From Carettochelys insculpta (Eukaryota; Chordata; Testudines; Carettochelyidae), in assembly GCF_033958435.1 (NCBI RefSeq), contig NC_134147.1, positions 46,246,001-46,310,000 on the forward strand: a DNA stretch of 64,000 nt, in the 5' to 3' direction. Of this stretch, positions 1 to 13,006 are shown piece after piece; position 1 is the stretch's first letter, and every line of letters starts with the position of its first letter. Position numbers and translations under genes: made by a program. The notes beneath the pieces were generated by a model. The model did no database searches. It was not told the DNA's origin and saw only the letters and a program-made list of their open reading frames with translations.

Positions 1-1338
1 GGAAGGGAAAGATGGAGTCTATGAGAACACAGAAGGGGTTGAGGCAGCTCAGAATCCAGCAGTGGGAGTAGGGCCGAAGAGAAGAGATTGGTGACAGGGA
101 GTGTTGGAATGGCGTAAGAGAAAATCATTGAGGAAGAAACCAGTAAAAAAATTCAGTAGCTGGAACCAGGCTTCAGATAGCCTTGTCAGGCTCCTGACCA
201 AGTGGGTGGGGAAAGCCCACAACACACTGGTTGCTTTGGAGTAAAGCATCCAAATAGGGGGAAAGGGCCAGTGTTTTTCCTTCTTCCCGGTCTGCTGCTT
301 GCAGGACTTACTGCCTTTCACAAAGCATCCAACTAAAAGCGCTCAGGCTTAATAAAGTTGTGGCCATATCTGTTCCCGTCTCAGTGGCTTGTGTATCATT
401 CGTATCAGTGCTTGCTTTCATAAAGTACTCAGAGATCCATGGATGACAAGGAGTATATAAGGGCAAAGAATGATCTTCTTCTTTTTTTTTTTTTCACACA
501 CACATATGTGTATTTCCACATAAAGATGTCAAGCAACCTGGCCTTACAGCTACTTATGCTCCTAACACTTGGGCACAATTCTCTCACAGTGGGGATTACT
601 GTAAGAAAGGCAGAAAACTTGCTCCGGTTGAACCCAGCCCCAGAACATTACCAAGTGCTGGCACATGGGGTCAGATAATTGTATGTCTGTGTATGAGGTC
701 ACGGAACTGGATTTATCCGAATACAAAGGGATTCACATTTATGGCTGTACAGTTTGTTCACTGTAATTGCAGCTTTGACTCTGGGATTTACTAGCATTTG
801 TCACCTCAAACAAAACCTTTAACACCGTCTGAAAGCATCTGGATGTACAGGAATATAATGAAGCTCTGCTTCCCAAAAAGTCTGAATAGCCCAGTTGAGG
901 ATTTATTTGAATTTATAGTCAGCAGCCAAGGCATATATTACTTTCTTCAACGTCTTACATAAGCAAAATGAACAGTTGGGCTATGGAAAGTTCAACTTAC
1001 CAATATATGCCACTCCTCATAAACACAGAAATTTTAAAAAGGAACTTTTCAAACAGTGGAAAATTTGGCAAATAAGCTCTATTCTTTAAGTGATAAAAAC
1101 TAATCAAAGCCTAGCTAATGAACTTCCTGAAGTAAAGCTCTATTTTGGATAGCCTCTGTGCTTCTGCTGCATGTACCCTGCCATCCATTATGGACCTGCC
1201 ATTAAAAGGAACTGCATTGAATTTTCTGATAACCCTCTGATAAAATGAATCAACTTTTCAAATAAAATAGTCTAAATTCTCCAGATTTGGGGCTCTCTCC
1301 TTTGTCAAAATGGACGGGCATATGTTGCTGCTTAATTT
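1..1338. other. AT-rich non-coding DNA
   Basis: No gene or recognisable repeat. A short T run and CA run lie at 479-505. The open frames at 49-321 and 439-678 have no protein-like features. Confidence 0.6.
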
Positions 1339-1387
1339 ACAAAATTAGCTACCGTACAGTGTCAGTCAACACCGTAGCTAATTTTGT
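1339..1387. repeat. Short perfect inverted repeat
   Basis: ACAAAATTAGCTAC at 1339-1352 is matched by its exact reverse complement at 1374-1387, with a 21-nt loop. It is possibly the core of a decayed MITE. Confidence 0.8.
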
Positions 1388-2867
1388 GGGGCAGACGGTG
1401 ATTCACATCTATGTTTATAAAGGCAAGATGAAGCCACTGGACATGCTCGGTGTTTAACTTCTACAAGCAGAATGTGCTCAGTATACAACACAGGGAGAAA
1501 TTTCCAAGTTCAAACTTCCTTGCAAAAACAAATGATTTCATATGGGGTACAAGGATGTAAATGGTGTTTGATTTTTCCAAACTTGCATGGATCAGCTGTC
1601 ACCACATAACATTTTCTAGTGCTATAACGCTTTCTCTAACTACAGAAATATTCTTTTTTTTCCCAAAATACACTAGTTCTAATAACCCAGATAACAGCTT
1701 TTAAATTTTAACACACACACGGAAAGAAGCGTATTCCAATTAGGACTTCTTCACCTGTACGACATCATGTTTCTAAGGCATTAATATGCACTTCATCAAC
1801 AGTTGTTGATAATGATGTGTCACCTATCAAGATAACAGTCTGGATGTAATAACATCTGTTACATTCCTGTGTTAGGAAACTGGGAACATAGATTCTGAAC
1901 ACATCAAATTTGACTTTTAATTACCCTATTACACCTTCTGTTCAGATATTTGCCAGCATTAACCCTTAAGGTCATTTCAAGTATTAAGAACAATAAAACT
2001 CATTCCTGTAAGTTAAATGTCTCCATGTGAGTGAAACAAAAAGGATTTTTCATGTAAAGTCATATTTCACTGGCAATTAATATTCTTTCAGAATTTTCAA
2101 GTCGGGTTGTAATGAACTGTCCTGGTGCAGCTTTATATTAGGAAGAAATCATATATACTAACTCAGGTGAAAGTATTAAATATAGCTGGACTAAGTGTAC
2201 TAAATTTTAATTGCCATAATTTAAATAGTAGCACAGTCCAGTAATTCAAACAATGTTGGTTAACTTTTTATATTTTATTATTTAATTAAACAAGATATCT
2301 TTTGGCAACGTACTTACAAGGTATAAACCAATAGTACCTTTATCAGGAAGAGCTGTACTTTGTATAATTACTTTCATCCAGTTATCACCAATGCTCTTTA
2401 CCAGACTAATCTTTCTATTTGTAACTGCCATACGCCCATTCCAATTTAAAAGAATCAATGAGTTATTCTACCAAACATTTCCCTCACTTTCTTCATCTGC
2501 TCTCACAAAAGGATGATTCACCAATACCATGGGAAAAGAGTGTCCTATTTCAATGAATTTCAAGTTACAAATGCAAGCTGGTGTTCCAAAAATCTTGAGA
2601 CTGTAAAAGGTGGAGGTGTCAGCTGTTGAAAACATCTACCAGGTTATTTGCTTCATGTTCTTGCCAATGCAGAATCATTCATTAAACTACGTTTCCTACC
2701 AGTGCTCTATTCAACTTGGTTTTAAAACTTCACCAAAGACCTGACTTCTACCACTTCAGTTTTATTGATCCTGTGTTTACCTCTTCCCCATCATTAAAGT
2801 TGAGAACACATACATCAGGACGTTAAGGGTTATCAGTGCAACTACATGCTTTTCACTGATGAGCTAT
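1388..2867. other. AT-rich non-coding DNA
   Basis: No gene or recognised repeat. A small ATCAACAGTTGTTGAT palindrome lies near 1796. Confidence 0.6.
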
Positions 2868-3045
2868 ATGGAGTGGTGCTGTAGGAATTTTTACACAGAG
2901 GGTGCTGAGAGCCATTCAGCCAACTATAAATCCTGTACATAACAGAAACCATTTCAAATCAGGGGGAAGGGACACCCACACCCACACCCACACACCCTCT
3001 ACTTTCAGAATCTATGGCCTTATCAATTCAGAAGTATCTATGAAA
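2868..3045 (+). repeat. Interspersed repeat, copy 1 of 2
   Basis: GGTGCTGAGAGCCATTCAGC, AACTATAAATCCTGTACATA and AACCATTTCAAATCAGGGG match the segment at 15770-15905 (about three quarters identical by eye). A CACCCA tandem run (2972-2996) sits inside it. Class unknown. Confidence 0.6.
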
Positions 3046-3329
3046 CCGATACCAGTAAGGCCCAACTACGTCAAGAAGAACTCTCAATACTCAAAGAGCC
3101 ACAAGACAGCTGACTCAGCATAAAGCATGAATGTGGACAATATGGGCTTATGGGACAAAAAGAATTTAGCAAAACACCTGCAATGAAATATTAAAATGCT
3201 GATAATAACTAAGACACAACTCTAACATTTCATATTTCCAAAGCGCCTTGCACTCACTAATCCAGTAAGAAGCAAACATCTTTGTTCTATAGGCTGCTAC
3301 AGCAAGGTAAAATCTTCATCTTAATGCCC

Positions 3330-3545
3330 ACAGGGCCATTGCTGCCCTACTACCTGAGCATCTCACAATCTTCAGTGCATTTACCCTCACAGAATACCTG
3401 CAAGGCAGGGCAGTCCTATTAGCCCCACTTATGGATGCAGAACTGAGGCACAGTCTACAAAATTTGCATGGATCACATAAGGACTCAGGGAAGTGGGAAC
3501 CGAACCCTCGTCTTCAGAGACCCTGGTTTCTGGCCTAACCCATGG
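3330..3545 (-). repeat. MIR-like SINE
   Basis: In reverse, it shows the TAGCCCCACTTATGGATGCAG and AACTGAGGCACAG blocks, and AAGTGGGAACCGAACCCTCG near the tRNA-like end. This is an old, diverged copy. Confidence 0.65.
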
Positions 3546-4035
3546 ATCGCTTTTCCATCACTAGCTTGGCCAACATCACACACTGAACAGCATTAGAACT
3601 CCTGAGTTTAAATCCACTGCAGCAAGCTCAACATTTGAAATGGAATAGAAAAAATACCTACAATGCCCTTTACTTGCCTCACACTTAAAGAAGGGGTTTG
3701 CAAGAACATTAGTTGCAGCCTTTTCTTCACACACAGACAATAGCAACTCTGTCTATGGTAGCATCTCATTGTGTGTGGAATAGACTGTGATTGCTAAAAC
3801 TGTTCCCAAGCCTCTCACTTTACTTTGCTTCATCCGAAAGGGAAGGAGAAAAAGCTGTGTTAAAGAACCTAAACCCAGGTGATTTACTAGAAAAAACACT
3901 TTATGGCTACCAAGTACAACTGCACAATGCTGGAAGAAGACACTGCCACCCTGCAGGGCTCCATAATGCCCATTGAAATGTAATAGTTCTGCCATGGGTA
4001 ATACAACAAAAGGAAACTTCACTTACTCAGTCTTA

Positions 4036-4326
4036 GTCCTAGTTTACACTTTGCCCTCCTCCTTAATCAAACTAAGGTGCACAATTTCAGCTATGCAGAT
4101 AGTGTAGCTGAAGTCAATATACTGCATGGAAGACACCACAGTAAGTAACGTTGGTGAGAACTGCTCTCCTGTTAACTCCCCACTACTCTTCCCTTCTAGG
4201 TGACGTACTGGAGCTGACAGGAAAGTGCTCTAAGATTGATTTATCACATCTGACCAGATGCAATAAATTGACTGCCAATGGATTGATCTCTGCAGCATCA
4301 ACCCACCATATACTGAAGACAAACCT
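4036..4326 (+). mobile_element. Degenerate MITE, TAGCTGAAGT family
   Basis: The order of motifs is TTTACACTT, a CTATGCAGATAGTGTAGCTGAAGT hairpin-like core, GATTGATTTATCACATCTG, GATTGATCTCTGCAG and TACTGAAGACAAACC at the right end. This matches the layout of other copies in the window at 13007 and 24295. Confidence 0.6.
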
Positions 4327-5066
4327 CTAGTGATCCAAAGCATGAAATATCTTGAAATACATCCAAACAAGCTTCAAATACCAAAGTGCGAACAACTAGG
4401 AAAGTCTTAATTGCTGGAGACATAACTTTTGTCATCTAAAAACTCTCATGTGGCAGATACTAACTTTTTCCATTACAGAACATAATCATTAATCTCTGCC
4501 AATGAAAACACAATACAATTTGTTAAATTAACAGTGCTAGTTTTGATTTGGCTTACCATTTCCATTTTATAAAAATAAACATTTCACCTAAACCTAAGAT
4601 GCCAAAAACCCAAAAAAAATGCTGTTATGAAATTCTTGTTTTGCCAATCCAACCCATTCAAAATGAATGAGTCAGACCTCTGAAAATAATGAGGTTGCAT
4701 TGAAAATCATGAAAGTTTTGCAAAAACAAGAACAAGACGCTTCGGGATCTTTCGCTTTGCCTTTGGTTCTTAAGCCCACACTGTCTACCTGGGTCGTGTT
4801 TCCCAATTCTTCTCCACAAATACCCCGTCTAGGAAATTCCTCATTTTAAATTAAATTAAGTTTCCCATGTATTCTTGTGGATCCTGGAACCAGCCATTTG
4901 AGGAAAACAACAAGGATCATGAGACTTGTGATCAAATAATGAGAGCTGAGAACACCAAGTTCATAAAAACATGAGAGTGAAATTCATTGAAAACCGAGGC
5001 CCTGAGCTGGCAAAGAGAACTATATAGATGCTACACAGAGCCCTGCTGACTCCAGTAGACTCCATG
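4327..5066. other. Non-coding DNA
   Basis: Nothing recognisable between a MITE and a Tigger-like element. Confidence 0.55.
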
Positions 5067-5068
5067 TA

Positions 5069-5602
5069 CAGGTTGCACTCCTCTTGTCCAGCACCCTCAG
5101 GACCTGACCAGTCCCAAACGAGAGAATTTGCTGGATGAAGGGAGGTCATCTACCTTTTTCACCATCCCACCCAGACTGCTTCCTCTCCCTGCCATTGGCT
5201 CCATGCACCCCTTGCTCTCTACTTCCAGCCCTGGTGGCTCCCTTACCTGTGACCCAGCCCCTGGCCAGGACCTGGATGCAGCTAGGTTGCCAAGCACAGC
5301 CCCAGCCACCAGACTGCAGAGGCTGGTTCCAGCCCTGGCTGAACTTCCAGCCCTAATCAGGATGCCAGCTCCAACCTGTGCTGCTGGTCCCTGACAGAAG
5401 CGCCACCATCCTCCCCGCACAGAGCCATTAGCCTCTCCCCACCTCCCTCCATCAGTAGACTCCTGCCAGGCAGGGCTCCTAGCCACTGGCTCTCCTCCTA
5501 GGAGCCTCCAAACCATGGTCTCTGGTCCAGTAACATCTGTGGTCCCACTGGACAACAGATATTGCTGGACCAGAGATTTCCAGTTTTGGGAAGTGCAACC
5601 TG
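5069..5602. mobile_element. 534-bp Tigger/pogo-like DNA element
   Basis: The terminal repeats are CAGGTTGCACTCCTCTTGTC and the inverse of CAGGTTGCACTTCCCAAAAC. TA flanks both ends (5067-5068 and 5603-5604), as for Tc1/mariner-type elements. The interior is GC-rich and has no transposase frame that I can recognise, so it is non-autonomous. Confidence 0.75.
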
Positions 5603-6348
5603 TATAGGCAAGGTTGGGCTACACGACCCTCTTTGCAGGATCTGTGCCTGTGGAACAAAGCAGAATGGACTAATCTACCAACAATTGTTCCAGAATGCAA
5701 ATGCAAAAATTAAGTGAGAGGACATTAAAAAGTAAATTATTTCTTAAAAATCCACACAAATATTTAGTTTTAGTATCTATGGTATTTCAATAACACAGAT
5801 TAGTAAATATGTTTTGTTAGATGTTATTTAATCCTAAGCAACACTGGAATGAACTCAGTGACATTTTATAAAGTCTCTCTCTCAGATTCAAAATTCTTGT
5901 TGAAAATAAAATGATAAAATAGCATCCAAGAATGCACAGCAGAGCGAAGGTGTATAATTGGTATTGTAGCTTTTCTGTGAATCTCTGTACAGACTCCAAT
6001 TCCTGACTAAATCTCAAACATATGTAATACCTTTTGGAGTTAAATGGTGTATGGCCAAGACAGTTCGCATTATCCACTGAAATCTGCAACAAAGACATTC
6101 TTTCAGCTCACACTATAGTTAAACTTGTGCTCCCACTAATTTAGCCAAGGGCAGACTTGCGTTCGTCCAATGTCTTGAGCAATTCCACACCTTGGTAGCT
6201 AAAGCACTTAGAACTCAGGTTTTTTTTTTAAAAGTGGAAGATTAAAAGAAAAGAACGAATTCACTTCCAGATGCATCATTCCATGGGAGGAATTAGAAAA
6301 TGAGAACTTCTTTTCATATTTGATTGGCAGGGTACACAACACTACATT

Positions 6349-6784
6349 GGCCATGTCTACACAAGCCCCAAACTTCGAAATGGCCATGCAAATGGCCATT
6401 TCGAAGTTTACTAATGAAGCGCTGAAATGCATATACAGCGCTTCATTAGCATGCGGGCGGCCGCGGCGCTTTGAAATTGATGCGGCTCACGGCCGCGCGG
6501 CTCGTCCAGACGGGGCTCCTTTTCGAAAGGACCCCAGCTACTTCGAAGTCCCCTTATTCCCATCAGCTCATGGGAATAAGGCGACTTCGAAGTAGGTGGG
6601 GTCCTTTCGAAAAGGAGCCCCGTCTGGATGAGCCGCGCGGCCATGAGCCGCGTCAATTTCGAAGCGCCGCAGCCGCCCGCATGCTAATGAAGCGCTGTAT
6701 ATGCATGTCAGCACTTCATTAGTAAACTTCGAAATGGCCATTTGAATGGCCATTTTGAAGTTTGGGGCTAGTGTAGACGTAGCC
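6349..6784. mobile_element. 436-bp fold-back Harbinger-type MITE
   Basis: The ends are GGCCATGTCTACAC and its near inverse, with an ATT duplication at 6346-6348 and 6785-6787. Nearly the whole element is one inverted repeat centred at 6566/6567 on AGCT. The arms carry AACTTCGAAATGGCC, GAAGCGCTGAA and CTCCTTTTCGAAAGGA. It contains no gene, and the open frames across it are products of the palindrome. It has the same length as the copy at 24832. Confidence 0.9.
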
Positions 6785-6799
6785 ATTATCTGCTTGATC

Positions 6800-6982
6800 C
6801 CTAATTAGAACTAAATAACACCACAGAACATTGAAAGCCAGAACTGGTGGCTGTAAACAAACTTCGTGGAACCACAGGAAACTTGGCCACACTCAGGATA
6901 AGTGTACATCCATCTAATTAAAATCATGCCGGATTATGGATGGTGCCAGATTAGAGAGTGCCGAACAAGAGAGGTTCAACCG
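6800..6982 (-). mobile_element. Tigger/pogo-like MITE fragment
   Basis: In reverse orientation it shows GGTTGAACCTCTCTTGTTC, the TTTTAATTAGATGGATGT block and CAGCCACCAGTTCTGGCTTTC, as in the copies at 16169 and 19438. The far end is missing. It begins just after a MITE. Confidence 0.7.
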
Positions 6983-7382
6983 ATAATGCATCTCTAGTGC
7001 ATCTGAGAACGATTATAGCATATCCAACTCATCCAATGTTTTCTGTACATACCAGCTAATAAAGATATCCCAGCACACTTAACATTTAAGAAACTCATGT
7101 GGATTTTGCCAGAATCCTGAGAGTAATTTGATTCCACAGAAACATTTTTGTGTGTATCTACCTATAAATTGTATGACAAAGCCACACTGTTGATCCTGTA
7201 TGTTTCTGGCTATTTAAATGGAAACTGTCCCCATTAGTCTCAAACCAGCGGCGTGAAATCTCAGAAGATAGGAAACAAATCAGTATGAATAAAGTACAAA
7301 GTATGCACATGAAATAATTTGGTATATTCTTTTGAAATGTAAGCATTTAGAGATTAACAAAATGGATATTGTTTTTTTGCAA

Positions 7383-7605
7383 GGCTATGTCTACACGGAC
7401 CATGCTGCCAGCAGCATGATGCAAAGGAGGGCTCTCAAAAATGCAAATGACTGCTCATTTGCATAGTCACATGACTAATTTGCATGCTCCCACAGGATCA
7501 CCCTGCCAACAGAGGCTGCTTTTGTTAGAAAATGTGCCATACAGGCTTGGTTCTGTCAGCGAAAACCCCCTTTGTCGGCAGCCCCTTATCCCTGATTTTC
7601 TGGGA
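7383..7605. mobile_element. Left part of a Harbinger-type MITE (ATTTGCAT subfamily)
   Basis: It starts GGCTATGTCTACACGG, with GCTGCCAGCAGCATGATGC and paired ATGCAAATGA / TCATTTGCAT blocks. No matching right end was found, so it is truncated or decayed. Confidence 0.55.
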
Positions 7606-8648
7606 CTAGCTGTCTATGAGAGGAAAGACTGGCGGAAATAAGAAAGAAATAATCAGGTTCTTAAATTCCCTTTAAAACTGGAGGTCAGAATTACTGTTTC
7701 TGTGATGCAAGAATTTCACCAGGGCAGAGGAATCACGGTTACATTTGTAATTAAGAAGGATTCTTACTCGCCTGGCTATAAGCTGCCAATATTTCATTGT
7801 GATCCCCACCAATAGCAAAAGGGCAGGCACAAGCAATGTTCTGTGTGCTCATACAACCCCTTCAGAAAAATGTGCCTTTGAAGGGCTCAAAGCAATTCTA
7901 ACTGAACATTTTTTGTGTCATATTCAGCTTTGCAAATCTACTAAGCAACACTTGCATTTCTGAATGAGTCGTGCATTTTAGATTCTAGTAGCAAGTAGAA
8001 GGCTGCACGGACAGCTCCTAAAAATTAAAATATTTAGTTTGGTGATTGCAATTCATCCCAGAATATGAAAAAGAGCTCTGACACAGATAGCGAAAACTGT
8101 CTCATACCAAAGTCCCACTTTGAACACCACAGAGATCTCAGGAACAACTTCTCTAACCTAATGAGCCTTGGCAGCCATTCAAATTAAACACTCTATTGTG
8201 CAAGGAGCTAATTATGCTGAGATTAAACCCAGAGACTGATGGGGACATTTACTGTACTTCTAGTAATTAGAACAGCCCTCAAGACTGAAGAATACAGCTT
8301 ATATTTCATAATTTTGAAAGATGTCACTGATAATCCAGTAAAATAAGCATGTGTCCACATGAGACTGACTTACTTTGCATTATGCAACTATTTGTGTCCC
8401 ATTTTTACTAACAATTATTACCAAGTATGTGTTATGTTGCACTAGTCCTGTCATATCAGAATGTTCATAGGGTACTCAGCTTGTTCACATATAGCAATCC
8501 CCATAACATTTTGATAAGTAATTACCGGGTAAGTTATCTCTTTTTCCTAAACAAGTCTAAGGCCATGTCTCTGTATATCAATACGGCTGTGCCACTCCAG
8601 CACGTCTAGTGAATACAGTCTATGCCAAAGGTAAAATAATCTCTTCTG
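7606..8648. other. Non-coding DNA
   Basis: No gene or repeat that I can name. Confidence 0.55.
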
Positions 8649-9029
8649 GGCTACATCTACACTAGCCAAAAACTTCCAAATGGCCATGCAAATGGCTATT
8701 TCGAAGTTTACTAATGAAGCGCTGAAATACGGCCGTGGCACTTTGAAATTGATGCGGCTCGCCACCATGCAGTTCGTCCAGACAGGGCTCCTTTTCGAAA
8801 GGACCCCAGCTACTTCGAAGTCCCCTTGTTCCCATCTGCTCATAGAGACTTTGAAGTAGCTGGGGTCCTTTCAAAAAGGAGCCCCGTCTGGACGAGCCAC
8901 ACGGTGGCGAGCCGCGGCTGCCCGCGTGCGAATGAGGCACTGAATATGCATTTCAGCGCTTCATTAGCAAACTTCAAAATGGCCATTTGCATGGCCATTT
9001 CGAAGCTTTGGGCTAGTACAGACGTAGCC
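8649..9029. mobile_element. Degenerate fold-back Harbinger-type MITE
   Basis: It is the same family as 6349-6784, with ends GGCTACATCTACAC and the inverse of GGCTACGTCTGTAC. At 381 bp it has internal losses on both arms. I could not see a clean 3-bp duplication, so it is probably older. Confidence 0.82.
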
Positions 9030-9144
9030 AGTATGAACAAAGACAACAATTATCTCATGCATTACAAGGACTGCTTCCTTTGCTTTGATGTTCATAATGA
9101 TCTCAGGCAAGACACTTAACATGCCCCACCCCTCAACCCCCTCT

Positions 9145-9330
9145 TTCAGTTCATATATTTGATTTGTTAGTTTTATTGCAATTTTTTGGACCTCTGTGCT
9201 ATATATGAGTCTGGACTGGAAATTCTATATATCTGAAGAAGTGGGTCTGTCCCATGAAAGCTCATCACCTAGTAAATCACTTTGTTGGTCTTTAAAATGC
9301 TACATGACTGCTTTTAGTTTTGTTGAATAG
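9145..9330 (+). repeat. Interspersed repeat with AAGAAGTGGGTCTGTCCCATG
   Basis: The order AAATTCTATATATCTGAAG, GTGGGTCTGTCCCATGAAAG, CTCATCACCTAGTAAATCAC and GTTGGTCTTTAAAATGC resembles the fold-back arm at 12319 but is a separate family. Confidence 0.55.
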
Positions 9331-12015
9331 TAGAGCATTCCACTTGCTAAAGCCTTTCTAGCACTCAAAATCTGCCAACCAGCTTTATTTTTATGGTGCT
9401 ACTGATAATCCGCAAAGTCAATGCAACCAGAGAGATGGGGCTTGACACTTCTGTCGCTTCCATACCGTAAAACCAGGAGTAGCTCCACTGAGCTGTCATG
9501 GACATAAAAGCTGTGAGATGAAAATTGCACCCTTCCACTTTTCCACTGATTGCTCATTTGGGGGACTGATTCTGCAAGATGCTGTTATGCACCCCCTTGC
9601 AAGACACTGATCTTTTGCTACTCCCACTAGAGGCAACACTCTTTAAAACCATGTAGGAGACACTCGGTGCCTGAACAGTTCATGCCCAGTGGCAGTTCTG
9701 AAGTTTCTAGGATTGGGCCCTTGTACAGAAGTTAAGAACAAAATTAAGAGGGTTAATCTTGTATGAGGGCAGTGAAACTTGTCTGAAGCAGTTAGTCAAG
9801 TGATGCCAAAGACTGGTTGTTTAACAACTGTGGAAGACAGTCTATCAAATTCAACCAAAAGAATATCCCTTACATTTTTGGGGTACTTTGAGGCACTCTC
9901 TTCAAGAAAGGGTTGTGTTACTAAGCTCTCATTCCTGGGTGCACAGCTTGTGCAGAAATTCCACTGTACATTTTCTCACACACACTGCTCTCCGTCATCA
10001 TGTTGCTTTCTTTAAAAAGATGAAACACATACATTTGAAAGACACATGGACCTCAATGGGACTGCAAGGGTGTAAGTCAGTGCAGAAACTAGCTCAATAT
10101 TTGCAAGCAGTCATTAACTTAAGTGAGACATCACAGGGTTTTGAGGGCAAAGCAACATTTACTATTACTAAATGGAACTCACTGTGAAGCAAAATCAATC
10201 ATACATAGGAAAGTTATGTGTGATTATTAATAGGACATCAATCAACAAACTACATTTAAATGCATTGTATAAAGCAACTACATAATTAGCTGTTTAACAG
10301 GAATGCTTTCAGTGAGAGAAAACAGCATGGAAGGTAATTGTTTTTATGAAAAAAGATCAACACTTTACATGGAATGCAAAGGAACAGATATGGGAAATGT
10401 AATATATTCATTTTCACCAGGGCTGTAACTGTTTTTCTGTTCTTTAACTCTTTTATGCCTGCCGCCCAGAAGAGTTTTTCCTTCAGTGGAATCCAAATCC
10501 CAAGTTAACATTTAGCATTTTATTTTGCACTGCATTAATTTTATTTCCTAATACTCTTCCTGCGTTTCCAAATTTCTGATAGAATGATTGTTCCACTCCA
10601 TCCCACCTCATTCCAATAACGTACAAAAACATCAACAAATAGTGAAATATTACTTTGTGTTCCACTAGTCAACATACTCAGTAGATCTACAATTGGTTTG
10701 AAGGTGAGCTCTAGCATTTCAAATAGTATTAGGGAAGGGATCAAGCAGGCCAACTTTTCTTTTTTTCTTAGCAGTAAAAAATATCCAGCATTATAAATTC
10801 TTGTCATTTCTAACTCTCATTGCTACAGATCTGTAATATTGTGACACAATACATTTCAGGCAAATTTGTTAAGCATTGTTAGATGGAAAACCCACTCTAC
10901 CTTATCAAGGGCTTTTGTCAGATGCAGACTCCAGAGCTTGCTGATTTTGTAGCCCTCAGTTATGGTTGTTATTCTGGGAATATTGCCTAAAATACTCTTA
11001 CTTCCTGCAAAGCCTTTCTGACCAGAATGTGAAAGTCCTGAATTTGCAAACTTTGTGCAAAACATATCATCTTGATTCAAAAAGGAGAAAAAATATTATA
11101 GGCCAATCTTATAGCATCTTTGTTTGGTTTAAGACAGACTGTAGCTGAACAGAACTTTTGAGAAGAGGTTTCATGGGGTTTTTTTCCCCCCAGTAGGAGG
11201 TAGCTGAATGTTCCTGTAATTATGAATTATTTTGGTCAAGAAGAGTTTATAAAACTTTCACATGATGTCATCTAATATCTGGTTACTGCTTGAATGAACA
11301 TGAGATCTTTGGCTGCTTGGATAATTTTTCTCCAGTTTCACTTTCTCTTGCACTTGTAAGTGTAATACCTGTAAGATAAACAAGCATTTTTCTACTTCCA
11401 GTATGGATAAATTGGATTAGAAATGTAGAGTTGAAGTTATCAAAACTTTTATTACTATTTGTGTGGATGTCATTAGTTTGACTGATTCATCCACTGGCTC
11501 AATAACAACAATCTGAATTTCATCCTTCTTAATTGGCAAATGAGAAGTTTTCCTGTTTTATTTCCTCCCCTCACCACCCCCATTCATATGCTCTTGCCTT
11601 AGAGAATTTTAAATATTTTTCTGTCCTTTCCAAGGCCAATTGTCTATCATCCTGTGTAACAGTATTTAAGTCATGAGTGTTCTCTCGTCAGTGTTTTTTC
11701 CTCTAATTGGTGGGCAGTGTATTTTTTTTTTGTCTTTGGGAAAAAAAAAAGATGCACATGAAAAAGTCCATATTCTCTCAGAACTTATTCCTTCATTCAT
11801 TCTCCATTCTGCTTAAAATGGAGTATTGACGGCAGAGATGAATTGATCCAGTATTGTTCCTTACCCCTCTATAGTTGTCTTTGGAAGTAAAGATCTGACA
11901 AGCATGTGCCTAAACGTAGTCACACTGCTTAAGGCACTAATGGAAGGGGCTGGATACTATAGTATAAGAACCCATGTAGATTAGAATAAAATCAGAAATG
12001 GGGGCATGGGAAGAA
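9331..12015. other. AT-rich non-coding DNA
   Basis: The frames at 9888-10187, 10541-10807 and 10856-11080 lack protein-like composition. T and A runs lie near 11724-11750. No repeat was named. Confidence 0.55.
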
Positions 12016-12300
12016 TCAGGCTATGTGTGTACTAGAGATAGAAGTTGACCGCTGATATGTACTTTTAGCTATGCCAATTGTGTAGCTAAAATCTATTTAT
12101 CTGCAGTCGATTACCATGTTGGTCCACACAGAGAAAGGTCAACGGGAGTGTTTCTCCCTTTAGCCTTCCTTATTTCCTTGCCTCTTGCGAGTAGTTCTGG
12201 GGTTGACGTCTACCACTGGGAGCATCATTTCATGCATGCGCGAAAAGAAACCCTAGAAGATTGACAATCAGCAGGTCAATAGTCCACCATATTGTGACTC
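12016..12300 (+). mobile_element. Diverged MITE, TAGCTGAAGT family
   Basis: It starts AGGCTATGTGTGTACTAG. A TAGCTATGCC / TGTGTAGCTA pair and GGTCAACGGGAGTGTTTCTC follow the layout of the family. The right part is hard to align. Confidence 0.4.
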
Positions 12301-12318
12301 TAATCTCAGGGAGTTGAT

Positions 12319-12408
12319 ACATCTGACGAAGTGAGTCTTTGCCCACGAAAGCTTATGCTCCAATAAATCTGTTAGTCTATAATGTGCCACAGGACTTCTC
12401 GTTGTTTA
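12319..12408. repeat. Fold-back repeat, single arm
   Basis: ACATCTGACGAAGTGAGTC, CCCACGAAAGCTTATGCTCC, TCTGTTAGTCTATAATGTGC and ACAGGACTTCTCGTTGTT match one arm of the palindrome at 61698. Confidence 0.75.
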
Positions 12409-13006
12409 TATGGGTAGCATACATTTTGGTGATCTTTTTCCTTTCTTCAGGGCTTACCACCTTTAAGTGTTATTCATGTTTTCATTGTTTCTTTAGCTTT
12501 TTCTTAATGCTGGAAAGCCAGTGACGAATAATCTAAATGATGTCATAGAGCAAGGCTGAAGTCTCCGGCAAATAAATATTGGCTTAGCAGCTTGGCAGAC
12601 TGTGAGAATAAATCATGGAAGATAAATTGCTGCCTCCCTGTTTGAGTATAAATACCATCTACTATGAATTTATTATTTATATTTGGGTGAGCCATCACAT
12701 TGTAGCTATTATTTATTTGTTTTTAATTTGAATAGGATGGAAATTAATTTGCCAACAGTACACACTCCTCCAATGTTAGCTAACCCGCCTGCTAAAAGAG
12801 CACATCATTTCAGTCTGTCAGGAAGGCCTTTATGAAGGTGCATTTCCTATAGGAAAATGCACTAAGGCCTGGAATGCTGCAAAGCACTCTGGGTGGGTGG
12901 GCAGGCTCTTCAACTGTACAGAGCACCACGGGAGTAAGTGGGACCATATGCTGGTGCAGGGATTCACCAGCACCAGCAGGAGGAGGCACTTATCTTGAGT
13001 GATTCA

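Noticed and set aside
2968..3000. Possible direct-repeat array of CRISPR type
   Set aside because: It is a simple CACCCA microsatellite in vertebrate DNA.
5097..5555. A 152-codon minus-strand frame
   Set aside because: It lies inside the Tigger-like element and has no transposase motif.
6320..6786. Similar-looking short proteins on both strands at 6.3, 8.7, 25.0 and 61.1 kb, which could pass for a gene family
   Set aside because: They are translations of palindromic MITEs, and identical peptides appear on both strands because of the inverted repeat.
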